Assembly: GCA_025331445.1 (NCBI GenBank)
Contig: JAIWNE010000058.1
Coordinates: forward strand, 141,414-205,413
DNA length: 64,000 nt
Direction of reading: 5' to 3'
Origin: Blakeslea trispora
Taxonomy: Eukaryota > Mucoromycota > Mucoromycetes > Mucorales > Choanephoraceae
The translations under genes and the position numbers were made by a program. Shown in pieces: positions 23,476-33,084 of the stretch (positions within the stretch are counted from its first letter, which is position 1; the number at the start of each line of letters is the position of its first letter). The notes below the pieces were generated by a model. It was given only the letters and a program-made list of their open reading frames with translations, was not told the DNA's origin and ran no database searches.

Positions 23476-24123
23476 ATGATGTACTCTTCAGATTTCGATG
23501 ATGAGGTCGTTTGCGACAAGAGAGCTTACAGCCCTCAAGTTGACGAAAGGCTGGTCGTTGAAGTTGAGGACAACGTTGTTGCCCCTTCTGGTCCCTCCCA
23601 AATGCAAGGTATCTCGTTTGTGGGTCAAGCCCAAAATCTGTTTGCCAATGCCGACAACCAGCCCGTCACCGCTGAGATCTTTACCGCCAACATATTCCAA
23701 CCTACGCCTCTGGATGCCCCTCAAGGCATGATTATCAAAGGCCGCTCCCAACAATGGTATCGCAAGCAAGGCCTCTCCGTCCACTCCCCAACAAAGCAAG
23801 CCCCCCGAAAACGCTCTCAAACTGAGAAAACCCATGCCAAGTTTGCCAAGTGGCTCACCGACTATGAAGAAGTAGTGAAAAAGAGAGACGACCTCGTCTC
23901 CAAGGCCGCCCGATTCCACCAAGAAATCATTTTGGAGATCGTAAAATACTGTCACCACTTGAATGAGGAACCCGTGTCTCAGAAGAGCTTCGACTCCTAC
24001 CAAACAAGATGCGCTGATGTGGTGAAGTCGTTGCTCCGCAACCATTCTCTTATTTACCCCGCTGTAATGAAGGCTGTCCGCAAGGCTGATCCTTGGTCTC
24101 ACCCTGGCCCCTTCGAAGAATAA
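23476..24123 (+). CDS. Extra ORF of Gypsy-1, 215 aa, unknown function
   Basis: An uninterrupted frame between integrase and 3' LTR, starting MMYSSDFDDEVVCDKRAYSP and ending HPGPFEE. It is acidic and disordered at the N-terminus, has a basic patch (KQAPRKRSQTEKTHAKFAKW, about 118-137) and an alpha-helical C-terminal half with few Cys. No signal peptide, membrane segment or catalytic motif was seen, so it does not look like an envelope protein. Base composition is visibly more GC-rich than the surrounding element. It has its own TATA box. It remains open although gag-pol is broken, so it may be a captured host gene or a late-acquired accessory ORF. I do not recognise the family. Confidence 0.6.
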   Translation: MMYSSDFDDEVVCDKRAYSPQVDERLVVEVEDNVVAPSGPSQMQGISFVGQAQNLFANADNQPVTAEIFTANIFQPTPLDAPQGMIIKGRSQQWYRKQGLSVHSPTKQAPRKRSQTEKTHAKFAKWLTDYEEVVKKRDDLVSKAARFHQEIILEIVKYCHHLNEEPVSQKSFDSYQTRCADVVKSLLRNHSLIYPAVMKAVRKADPWSHPGPFEE

Positions 24124-24129
24124 GTCTTT

Positions 24130-25110
24130 GGTTTCTCTTTTCGTGTGCTTTGTTCTGTCTCTTTTGGTTGTTGTCGCTTTCTCTTTCTCCTTTTCTTTTG
24201 GTTCCTCTGCTTTTTTCCCCTTGTGGTTTTCTCTGGTGCTCCTCTATATTACATACCATTATCATTTTTTTCCTCTCTCAAATAAATCATTTTTTTAAAA
24301 AAGAAATTATTATCAAGTTTTACATTTCAAGAAATTTTTATCAAGATTATATACTACTCAAGAAAATCTCATCAAGACTCTATATTTTATTATCCTGCCA
24401 CTTTATTTCCAAGATGCGTCAATATTTCTGATCTCCTAACCTTCCGCTATCAGTTTGGCTGTTCCTTGTCATCAACTTCACTAATTGTTACTTCACCTTC
24501 GACAATTATTCTCAACAAAATCTATTTCAACAAAGTTTATTTAACAAAATCTATTTCAACAAAATCTTATTCAACAAAGTTTATTCAACAACTTACCTCA
24601 ACAACGATTTTATCTTCAACAATTTATCTTAACAACAAATTATATTCAACAATTTATCTTAACAACAATTTTACTTCAACAAATCAACTTCGACAAATTA
24701 ATTTCGATATATTCACCTACAAGATGCGTCAATACTTCTGATCTCTCATCCCTCCGCTATCAGTTTGGCTGTTCCTTGCCATCAACCTTTTAATTGTTAC
24801 ATCACTTTCAACAATTATTCTCAACAAATTATCATCCACAATTATTTCTTCGACAAATTTTTATCAACAACTTGTTTAGAACATTCAATTATCAACTTCG
24901 ACAAATGTTATCGACAATTATTTACAATTCTCAATGTTCCCAGATCAGTATTTCAACAATTTTCAATAACTGATCCATCTCAAATTCAACTTATTTCAAT
25001 GAATCAACATCAATTATCATTTTATTTCACAATGGTACTTCAAGACTTTATATTTTTTTAAGACTCTTGGTGCAAGACTGACTCTTACTTGAATCCTTTT
25101 GACGATCATG
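24130..25110 (+). repeat. Pyrimidine-rich tract, 80-bp direct repeat and CAACAA-rich segment
   Basis: 24130-24420 is strongly T/C-rich. 24411-24490 and 24721-24800 are near-identical direct repeats (aagatgcgtcaata...ctatcagtttggctgttcc). Between and after them lie many ATTCAACAA/TTCAACAAT units to about 25020. No frame is supported. It is 3' non-coding sequence of Gypsy-1 ahead of the polypurine run. Confidence 0.75.
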
Positions 25111-25140
25111 GGTCATGATCTTCCTCCAACCCGGAGGAGA

Positions 25141-25659
25141 TGTTACGCACAGGAATTTTCCTAGTACTCAATTATTTTCTGACTTCTTTTCGCTGCTTTG
25201 AATCCAACTCTGTATTTCCTATTTGGTATTTTACTCATTTGACAGCTCCTCTTGATCTCTTATTACACAACAACCTTATTAGAATCCTTCTCTGACTTTC
25301 CTTATCATAATGAATAGAACTTTTAGACATGTATTAATAATCCATACATGATGACTCATAAACTTGACTGTTTAAATTATTAGTTTGCAAGTCCAACATG
25401 ACTTCTTTTAGAATAGTATATAAGCTCCTTCATCTTCTCTTATTGATAAACTCAACTATTATCTCTCTTATTTACTTTACGCTTGGTTGTAGATTGACAT
25501 ATTCACTACCTAAATCCACATATTGTTATTAGTTCCCTTGATACTTATTACAGATCATTGTATTCATATATTGCATCTCTTCTATTATATTACTTTATTC
25601 TCTTTACTTTACTTATATCTCTAGTCGGACAACTTAAAACCTGGTGCTCATTACTTATA
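25141..25659 (+). repeat. Gypsy-1 3' LTR, first 519 bp
   Basis: Starts TGTTACGCACAGG right after the purine run GGAGGAGA. It ends at the MULE-OTU insertion (...cattacttata). The remaining 81 bp lie at 29704-29784. Confidence 0.9.
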
Positions 25660-28600
25660 GGTAAACACTCCGTCCACTCCAATGTCCACTCCCTTCAGAC
25701 ACCCCACTCATTTTTTTTCTTTTGTCCACTCCCTCCAGACACCCCACTTTTGTTTTGTCCACTCCCTAGAGACACTCCATCTTTTTTTAGTAATTCTCTG
25801 TTTAATCCTGATAGTATTGACCCCCCATTGTTTACTTTTGAAGTCCAATCTGGTAGTTTTGAGTTCACTTCTTGAAAAGGAAAAAGCATAGTAATCCAGG
25901 AGAAAGCTTTATAGAAACTTGAAAAGATTAACATATGCTCTTATAACTGTGCATTTTATCTATTTATTCTTGTACCGAGAGATTATTCTGATTGAATCAA
26001 AAAATAAATAGAAAAGGGGATGTATATTGTATCTTTTTTATTTCTCTTTGTTGGCTCTCAATGGTCATGTCAACTCTAAACATTAACTCAGATATTTTTT
26101 TATCAGAAAATAGACATATTTTGACACCAACTGTAAAAAAAACTTTTTCTTCCCTCTACTAACAAAATGACCCAAGATATTCAAACTCATTCAACTTTCT
26201 TCAACACGATTGTAAGCAAGAAATACAGCAACAAAAGCGAAATCTACGATGATATTCGTCGATTCGGAAAGGAATTCAACGTTGTCATGAGTATCAAGAC
26301 ATCCAAGCCAACAGCCATCAACTACATATGTAAGCATGGTGGCAAGAAGCGCATCAGATCCAACAGAAATGATCCCTTTAAAGATACCAAAAGCCAGAAA
26401 ATGCTTTGCGATGTTTTCATCAACTTTCGTTTTGATGCAATGATTCAGAAATGGATTGTCAGCAACTCTCAAGGTCAGCACAATCACAGTATCTCAGAAG
26501 ACCCAACCAACTACAGCATCAACAGAAAAATGTCTGCTGAACTTGAAGAGAAGATTTATGGCTACTTCAAGACTGGAATGAATGCTAGCAGCGTTTATCA
26601 AAACTTGATTTCTGATAAAGTGTTCAACGTCACTAAAAAGATTTAGAAAATCTTCAGTATCGCTACTTCAACACCCAGCGTAGTAAGATGATGTATGAAT
26701 ATGTCATCGGCCTACAGAACAAATGATACGAAGTATTCTACAACGTTGACAATGACAAAAGAATCAGTGCTGTTTTCTTTGCACTTAAGTCAAACATTGA
26801 GCGTGCTAAGAATATGCCTGAAAACTTGGCCATTGATGCTACTTACAAGATCAATGCTCACAAGTTGACATTTGTCAACATTGTTGGCACTAGTAGTGTC
26901 GAAGGCATTAAGCCTAATACCCTCGTAACTTTTGAGGTTGCTGGTGCATTTATCAGCGAAGAGGACAACACCCAGTACAAATGGGTGCTTGACTGCCTCA
27001 AAAAAATCACTTGGCCTGAAGAGAACCAAGGACCTCAGACGATTACCACCGACAATGAGCAAGCATTGAAAAATGCCATTTCCAGTGTCTTTCCTCAAAC
27101 ACATAACATTTTATGTTATGTGCATATGCAAAAAAGACTTGAGGCGAAGCTAATGGAGTGTGTTGTTGAAAAAGACAAAGACCGAAGAGATCGCATTCGA
27201 CAAGAGATCCAGATGCGATATCAAGAAGTTGCATTGAAAGCGATTACTCGTGAAGAAATGGTAGTTGCAGTTCGCTCGCTGAAGGAACTTTTTGTCAATC
27301 AGCCAGATATTTTTTCTGAGGGAGAAAAGGTAAGCGATCAGTAAATAAGCTGAATGATGTCTAAACGAGGTTTTGAACATTTAAGAAAAACCTGAAGCAG
27401 CTTGATGACGGCAGCCAAGCTCCATTGGTTTATGTGAGTGAAGACGGCAAGAAAAAAGCAATTGATTTCATTGAAAGGTAAATCTACTTTCTATCAAGTT
27501 AAAGTCACTAACTTTGATTTAAATAGCAAAATGGAAGAAGCTGAAAAATGGACAGCCTTCCATACTTACAAACTTCCTCATTTTGGAAACCGCTCTTCAA
27601 ACAGAGTAGAAGGCAGCCACTCTTCTTTAAAGAGATTTATTAAGTCTTCATCTGGTACTATTGTGATGGTCACTGAAAAAATTGATCAATGGTACAGACA
27701 AAGGGTACCTATTTTTAATCTGCTGGCAATGCTTTCTTTAACTAATTCATTACATTTAGGCAAGAGAAGCTGAAAGCAAGAAAGGCCGAGAAATGTTCTC
27801 GTACAGAGGATATTACTGTCAGGAAGAAGACCTGTTTGAGATGTTGCTCCCTTTGGTCCAAAAGGTTCATTCCTTTGCTATTGGGAAAGTTTTTAACGAA
27901 CTCGTTAAAATTCGTTCAGCTGAGACCCCAATCAGCTATAAAGCTTGCTTGTGCTCGGTTAGGTTGCAATATAACCTTCCTTGCAAGCACATTTTGAGCT
28001 TGGAAAAAAACCAAGTTCCTTTAAGTATGTTTCCGCGTAGATGGCGATTCAACTTTGATGAAGGTGAAGAAGGTAAGTTTATATCTACAAATGTATAAAT
28101 ATGTATCTAATATCTTTTAGATTATTTTGCTTCCAAAATGCATACACAAGATGACTTGGAAGAATTAGAAGATGAGATTTGTTTGAAGACGAAAGGTAAA
28201 TGAAGACTGACGCATAATAACAATACAAGATAACACTTTTTTATTAGAAGCAATTGTTGATGAAGATGAAGAAATGTGGCTAACAGATGAAGAGAATGAC
28301 GATGACGACTGTGCAGTTATTGATGCTACCAATGACAGTGACAGAGTCACTCGTAGTGATGAACCGAAGAAGGGATTCGTGGTCGGTGCTTCAAGAAAGG
28401 CCATCATCATGAACTTGGCTAACGAGCTCATTGATCTTCACAGTTCTTTGGAATCTATCCAAGATCAAAGAAGATTAGAAGAAAGTGTTGAAAAGTGCAT
28501 GAGAAGCATTGAAGAAAGAAGATTCGAGAAGGTGCTTCCTCCTCGAAGAAAAGTCAGTGTTAGAGGACGACCAAAGAATACGAAAAGAAGAAAAACTCAC

Positions 28601-29695
28601 TATGAGTTCTCTTTGGAAAAAGAAAAAGAAGAATTGAAAGAAGTCGCTAAACGAGAAAAAAAACAACAGGCGAAGAAAGATGAAGGTAATGCTCAAATAT
28701 AATTATTTCTATTCTAAAACTAAATAATAATTGCGCTTCAAAAATAGAAGCCAAGGGCAAGAAAAGAAAAGCCTCAGAGGCAAGCTATGGTAAAGATGAT
28801 TTCGTTTACGAAAGCCCTTTACCTCAAACCAAGCGCTCGCGAGGCAATCTTCCGCCTTCAATCACTAGCATCCTCAGTCCATCAATCAAGGAATCCGAAG
28901 TTACTGATTACCTCAATCCCTTAGGGGATGGTAACTGTGGTTTTAGAGCAGTTGCCTTCTTGGTGGACAGAAGCGGCTCTAAATACGTGGATGGGGACCA
29001 GTATCTGGAAGTCAGATCCAAAATGTTGAAGACTTTGGAAAACATCAAAGACAGTTACAGGAAGTACTTTCCAAACTTTGATGTTGAAAGACTTCGGACA
29101 GTTGTTGCAACAGGGCTAGATAAGAAAGAAATGCCTGAGCGGTTCTACGGGCCTGACTGTGCTCAACTGGTTGCAGACACCTATTCTATTCCTGTTTGTA
29201 TTTACCCTTCTGCTGAACAAGAGCATCCAGGAATTAATCCTGCTATCACCTACCTGCCATTAAATGTTCCCAAATCAAAATCCAAGCCTGTTGCCATTCA
29301 TATCCAAAACGGTCATAATGTCCATTGGTATGCAATCAGGTTTGGTATTAACCAATCAAATCTCCCACCAGTATACAATTACTACCTCAGAATTGAGGGA
29401 AAACTTAAAGAATACGAAACATACTGGAACAAGTGGCGCCAGTTCCCTAAGCAACCAAAAAAATTAGAAGCGCCCACTTATATTTACTTAGAATAAAATT
29501 ATAAAGATATCTTTCAAATTTACTAAGGCGTATTTGACATTTAAAAAAGATGGGGGGAGAGAAAAATAATTACTATCCTGACAAGAAATGTCAACAAGAA
29601 AAAGAAAGTGGGGTGTCTGGAGGGAGTGGACAAAAGAAAAAAAATGAGTGGGGTGTCTGAAGGGAGTGGACATTGGAGTGGACGGAGTGTTTACC
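25660..29695 (+). mobile_element. MULE-OTU: 4,036-bp Mutator-like element in the Gypsy-1 3' LTR
   Basis: Ends GGTAAACACTCCGTCCACTCC and its inverse; terminal inverted repeats extend about 91 bp (25660-25751 and 29605-29695). Each TIR contains tandem units of GTCCACTCCCT(T/C)CAGACACCCCACT, three at the left and two at the right. An 8-bp duplication, TACTTATA (25652-25659 and 29696-29703), flanks it, verified against the intact 5' LTR sequence. It encodes one multi-exon gene. Confidence 0.92.
26167..29496 (+). pseudogene. MULE transposase fused to OTU-type cysteine protease, two lesions
   Basis: Exons inferred from in-phase GT...AG junctions: 26167-27329, 27386-27477, 27527-27704, 27760-28072, 28121-28195, 28248-28685 and 28748-29496. 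Domains in order: GCM1/FAR1-like zinc finger (ICKHGG, MLCDVF, GQHNHS); DDE core with Asp in LAIDATYKI, Asp in TITTDNEQA and Glu in NRVEGSHSS; SWIM-like CSVRLQYNLPCKHIL; acidic and lysine-rich linkers; C-terminal OTU domain with LGDGNCGFRAVAF (catalytic Asp and Cys) and HNVHWYAIRF (catalytic His). OTU proteases cleave ubiquitin-type conjugates in known families; their role in transposons is unproven. Exon 1 has a frameshift near 26640 and an in-frame TGA at 26724-26726. All later exons are open. Confidence 0.85.
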
Positions 29696-29703
29696 TACTT
29701 ATA

Positions 29704-29784
29704 ACCTTGCTGCCTGATTGCTCTGTTATATCTATTTGTTCTCTTTCTCAAGTTACTACAAAAACTATCCTTTGTCCTGTAACA
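29704..29784 (+). repeat. Gypsy-1 3' LTR, last 81 bp
   Basis: Resumes with accttgctgcctgat and ends CCTGTAACA, followed by the AGGGG duplication. Confidence 0.9.
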
Positions 29785-29885
29785 AGGGGATGAGAAGATC
29801 GACCTAACAACCATGGGTTAGATGATCAAATCGCGGAATTTACAAAATACGCGACTTATTCCCACCACATTTAAGAAAAAAGTAA

Positions 29886-29967
29886 CGTCGCCTGCAGGAT
29901 TTGAACCTGCGCAGGCAGAGCCTATATGATTTCTAGTCATACTCCTTAACCACTCGGACAAAGCGAC
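29886..29967 (-). tRNA. tRNA-Ser (anticodon AGA)
   Basis: Read on the minus strand: acceptor GTCGCTT pairs with AGGCGAC, D arm TCCGAGTGGTTAAGGA, anticodon stem TATGA/TCATA around the loop CTAGAAA, a long variable arm as in class II tRNAs, T loop GTTCAAATC, and discriminator G. A run of six T on the coding strand (29873-29880) is a Pol III terminator. A and B boxes are intact. It decodes UCU (and UCC/UCA after inosine modification). No intron. Confidence 0.92.
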
Positions 29968-29977
29968 TGAACTAATT

Positions 29978-30413
29978 GTCAAGTCTTGTTGTGATCCTGA
30001 TTCTAGGTGGTAAAATTCCTCTTGTCCGCCAGATTTTCGACTCGCACACCCAAAATATTCCGGATGACGTAGACAAAATTGTTAAAGACACCCCAGATAT
30101 TGAAGCGCAGCTGTTAATTACACCCCACTTTTTCTTTTATTTTATTTCTCATTTCTGTCCTGACTTTTATTTCTTATTTTGTTTTCTCCAATTTGACTCT
30201 ACTTTATTTTTGATCTACTTTACATTTTCTTTACAAATTTCCTTATATATATTTTACCATTTATATCTTATTTGAATTAGTGTACCATTGTACAAGCTAT
30301 CAGAAAACATATATATATATCTCATTCATATTTTAAATAAAACTTATCGATTACTTACTAGAAAATAATTTGAACCTACTATTTTCTATAACCTACTTAA
30401 AACATTCTTGTCA
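29978..30413 (+). repeat. Solo LTR related to Gypsy-2
   Basis: Starts TGTCAAGTCTTG and ends TCTTGTCA. It is clearly homologous to the 454-bp Gypsy-2 LTR (shared GATGACGTAGACAAAAT and ATTGAAGCGCAGCTG) but diverged and 436 bp long. It is flanked by TAAT on both sides. Its first base lies 10 bp upstream of the tRNA-Ser 5' end, a position typical of Ty3-like integration at Pol III start sites. Confidence 0.85.
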
Positions 30414-31526
30414 TAATTGACGTGTGTCTGATTTGTTGTTGTGTCGCTTTTCGGTACTCTTAAGGTGTCAAGATGCTTGGTATTGTTGGTATGATTATGA
30501 GAAGGTGTAGAAGTTGATTTGTTGTTATGATGAAGAGTAGCTGTCTTTTGGTGTAAGTCTGGATTGTGTTACTTTGGTTGATAAAGTAATAGCTAGCTAC
30601 AGTTGTCGCTGTTTGAAGTGCTCAAGTTGATATCGGTGTTCTGATCTCTCTCTCCTTTGTCTATGATTGTTAAATACTCTACATTTTGTTGTCTTTGAAT
30701 TGGTAACACACTCTGTCATTGTTTTCGTTCCGTACTTCCTGGTTGTCCTGATTGTACTCTGTTTCTTATTTTTTTTATTGTTTATCTTTATTTTATTTTT
30801 TATTCTGTATTTTATTTATTTTGTATGTTCTCTATATTTTTTTTATTCTTTATTTTCTTTGTTATCTTTAGCTCTGTTGATTATTGTACTATCTATATTG
30901 GTGTTCCTGATGTTCTGTGGCTATTTTTGTTATTTGAAGTTGGTGTCACTACTAGGTTGATTAGTATCTATTGTTCTCTGATTTACTGGTGTTACTCTCT
31001 TTTTTTGGTCTGATCTGTTGTCAAGAAATTAATTTATGCTTTGAAGTGGCGACCTATTATTTCTGTTATTATGCCAATTGACAGCTTAGTCTCTATACTT
31101 TGGTTACTTCTGTTCACGTTGTCTCTTACTTTGGAGATGCTCTCAAGAAAGTCTGTTAGATCGATGGATCTATTGTTGAAATCACTATTGGAATTTATTT
31201 TATTGGTGTTTTGTAGAAATTATTGGATTGACTAAGTAATTAGTCTGTCTCTTTAAATAGAGTGCTTCGTGCCTCAATTATTAGAATATTTTATCTTTTA
31301 TAGATATAACTTTTTCCCAAGTTTTAAAAAAATATACTTACTGTTACCTACTACCTTTAAATTCTGTCTTTAAAGCGTACAAGTGCCTATTGTCTCTATA
31401 TTTTCTTATTGTTCTCCCTGTTGTAATTGATAGTCTTTACAGTCTTCTATCTCCCTTTGTATTTCTTTTTGTTGTTTCACTTGTTCGAATCAAAGGTAAA
31501 CATACAGGAGGATAATAAAGTTGTCA
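30414..31526. repeat. Diverged non-coding repeat, paired with 39000-39925
   Basis: Both stretches contain TTTGT..TGTGTCGC(C/T)TTTCG near the start, and AACAAGTGCCT-like, TTTACAGTCTTCTA and AAAGGTAAACATA blocks near the end, and both end TGTCATAAT. The T-rich composition produces hydrophobic open frames (for example 30667-30960) that are unlikely to be proteins. Probably remnants of an LTR-type element. Confidence 0.55.
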
Positions 31527-31530
31527 TAAT

Positions 31531-31984
31531 TGTCAAGTCTTGCTGTGGCTTTGTTCTTTGGTAGGCACAATTCCTTTTGTCCGGCAGTATTTCGGTCCGC
31601 ACACTCTCTTTGTTCCGGATGACGTAGACAAAATAATTAAGTGCACCCTAATTATTGAAGCGCAGCTGGTACCTACACCCCATTTTTCACTTTACCTCTT
31701 TGTTTTATTATTTACTTTCTGTTCTCGATTTCACTTTTCTTATTTTTTCAATTTTATTTTCTATTCCCAAATTTATTTTATTTTCTCGATCCCACCTTTA
31801 TCTACATTTACTCTATTTTTATTTTTGGTACCTCATCTTATTCGAATTAGTGTATCATCGTACAAACTATTAGAAACAATATATATATCTCAATTATATT
31901 TTAAATAAACTCCTTATCGATTGCTTACTAGAAAAATATTTCGAACCTGTATTTTTCTATAACCTACTTAAAACAAATTTGTCA
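31531..31984 (+). repeat. Gypsy-2 5' LTR
   Basis: TGTCAAGTCTTGCTG...AAATTTGTCA. Contains ATATATAT about 95 bp before the end, followed by TTATATTTTAAATAAA. Confidence 0.92.
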
Positions 31985-31986
31985 AA

Positions 31987-32002
31987 TGGGTGAGGCTACC
32001 AG
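31987..32002 (+). promoter_or_regulatory. Candidate primer-binding site of Gypsy-2
   Basis: TGGGTGAGGCTACCAG starts two bases after the LTR and opens with TGG as expected for priming by a tRNA CCA end. The tRNA is not identified. Confidence 0.45.
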
Positions 32003-32103
32003 GGGTAATTCAAAATTTACAGCTTTCAGTAAAACGATTCAGACTATTTGATACACATTTGAGAGTAACTACAGTGAAGATAATAAACAACAAGGATAAA
32101 GAA

Positions 32104-33063
32104 ATGACGAATCAAATGCTGGGCCAGTTAATTGAAAAACCTCCAACTTTTACCGGTGAACACGATCTTGGCGAAGGAACGAGATGGTTGAGGCAGATCG
32201 AACGATTGAAACAAGGTTTGAACCTGGCGGACGAAGATATCCTATTTGTCATAGGAAATCGTCTCAGAGGGAGAGCAGCCACTTGGTGGAACACGCATGA
32301 AAAGAAGACGAAGAAGTGGGATGATTTCGTCATTCAATTTAAGAAATCATTTGCACCCGATGAATCGACTATCGATCTATGGTGGAATCAGTTGGTCAAT
32401 TTGAAGCAGCAGAATGATCAGTCAGTGGAAGACTTGAAAATACAAATCAAAGATTTGTGTAATTCATTAGAAGCAGCTGAAGAAGCAGTATCCGAGACGT
32501 ACAAAATCAGACATTTCAGAAAAGCTTTGAAGAGAGATATTTTGTATGAATTAGATAGAGCACCGATCTCAGTTAGAGACAACTGGGAATTGATGATCAA
32601 AGAATGCAAGAGAATAGAAACAAACTTTAAAAGATACGATATCATCGACGATGAAAGCTTTCATGGAATCATTAATAAGGCCATACAGCATAAAGTTAAC
32701 AATACTCATCACCAAGGTCAACATTCTAATAATGCGACATCTTCGAACGCTGGATCAATAGACGATTTTAGTACAGTGATCAGAGAACTTGCACAAGAGA
32801 TGAAAGAATTGAAGATTAGCCTTAGCAACAATGAATCACTGCATAATGCGCAAGGCAGTAATTATAGTAGACCGGCAAATGGATACAGCAATTATCGCAA
32901 CAACAATTACGCATATAATCCTAACAATATCAGATGCTGTGTATGTGGTAGAATGGGCCACAAAGCTGTGCAATGTAATAGCAATGTCAGACAAAACGAG
33001 TACAGTAACCAAGATGCCCTTAACAACGGACAAATGCAGGGAAAAGAGAAAGGACAACAGTAG
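32104..33063 (+). CDS. gag: Gypsy-2 Gag
   Basis: 319-aa Gag with start chosen at the first in-frame ATG (MTNQMLGQLIEKPPTF); the frame is open back to the LTR but without ATG. Capsid-like blocks are RGRAATWWNTHEKK (about 57-70) and FVIQFKKSFAP, followed by a Gln/Asn-rich linker. A single CCHC zinc knuckle, CCVCGRMGHKAVQC, lies near residue 279. It ends with TAG at 33061-33063, which sits in the loop-proximal part of a hairpin at the gag/pol junction. Pol overlaps it in the -1 frame from 33024. Confidence 0.9.
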   Translation: MTNQMLGQLIEKPPTFTGEHDLGEGTRWLRQIERLKQGLNLADEDILFVIGNRLRGRAATWWNTHEKKTKKWDDFVIQFKKSFAPDESTIDLWWNQLVNLKQQNDQSVEDLKIQIKDLCNSLEAAEEAVSETYKIRHFRKALKRDILYELDRAPISVRDNWELMIKECKRIETNFKRYDIIDDESFHGIINKAIQHKVNNTHHQGQHSNNATSSNAGSIDDFSTVIRELAQEMKELKISLSNNESLHNAQGSNYSRPANGYSNYRNNNYAYNPNNIRCCVCGRMGHKAVQCNSNVRQNEYSNQDALNNGQMQGKEKGQQ

Positions 33064-33084
33064 ATGAGTATGAAACTGTTGTCC
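33039..33084 (+). promoter_or_regulatory. Gag-Pol -1 ribosomal frameshift signal
   Basis: Slippery heptamer G GGA AAA (33039-33045) in the Gag reading phase, fitting X XXY YYZ. A 6-nt spacer GAGAAA (33046-33051) follows, then a perfect hairpin: GGACAACAGT (33052-33061) pairing with ACTGTTGTCC (33075-33084) around a 13-nt loop. The Gag stop codon spans the top of the stem. Pol is open in the -1 frame from 33024, so slipping gives an uninterrupted Gag-Pol whose first new codon begins at 33045. Confidence 0.85.

Larger units (their letters stand above)
12384..29784 (+). mobile_element. Gypsy-1: Ty3/Gypsy LTR retrotransposon with two nested insertions
   Basis: The element spans 17,401 bp including insertions and about 9,492 bp without them. 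Both LTRs start TGTTAC and end GTAACA and are exactly 600 bp once the nested elements (12593-16454 and 25660-29695, each with one duplication copy) are removed. The 5-bp duplication AGGGG flanks it. Internal order is gag, protease, RT, RNase H, tandem repeat, integrase, extra ORF, repeat tract, polypurine run (cccggaggaga), 3' LTR. The LTR copies differ at many positions and the coding region has several frameshifts, so it is old and inactive. Confidence 0.92.

Noticed and set aside
23488..24102. 204-codon minus-strand frame opposite the extra ORF of Gypsy-1
   Set aside because: The plus-strand frame has a TATA box and ATG context and lies in element orientation; the minus frame looks like its shadow, though I cannot fully exclude it.
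23476..24123. Envelope gene of an errantivirus-like element
   Set aside because: No signal peptide, transmembrane segment, or Cys-rich surface domain.
30667..30960. Very hydrophobic small frame that could suggest a membrane protein
   Set aside because: T-rich low-complexity DNA, no homologous frame in the paired repeat at 39.0-39.9 kb.
31540..31908. 122-codon hydrophobic frame, repeated exactly at about 37694-38062
   Set aside because: It lies within the Gypsy-2 LTRs; the identical copy reflects LTR identity, and the hydrophobicity comes from T-rich sequence.
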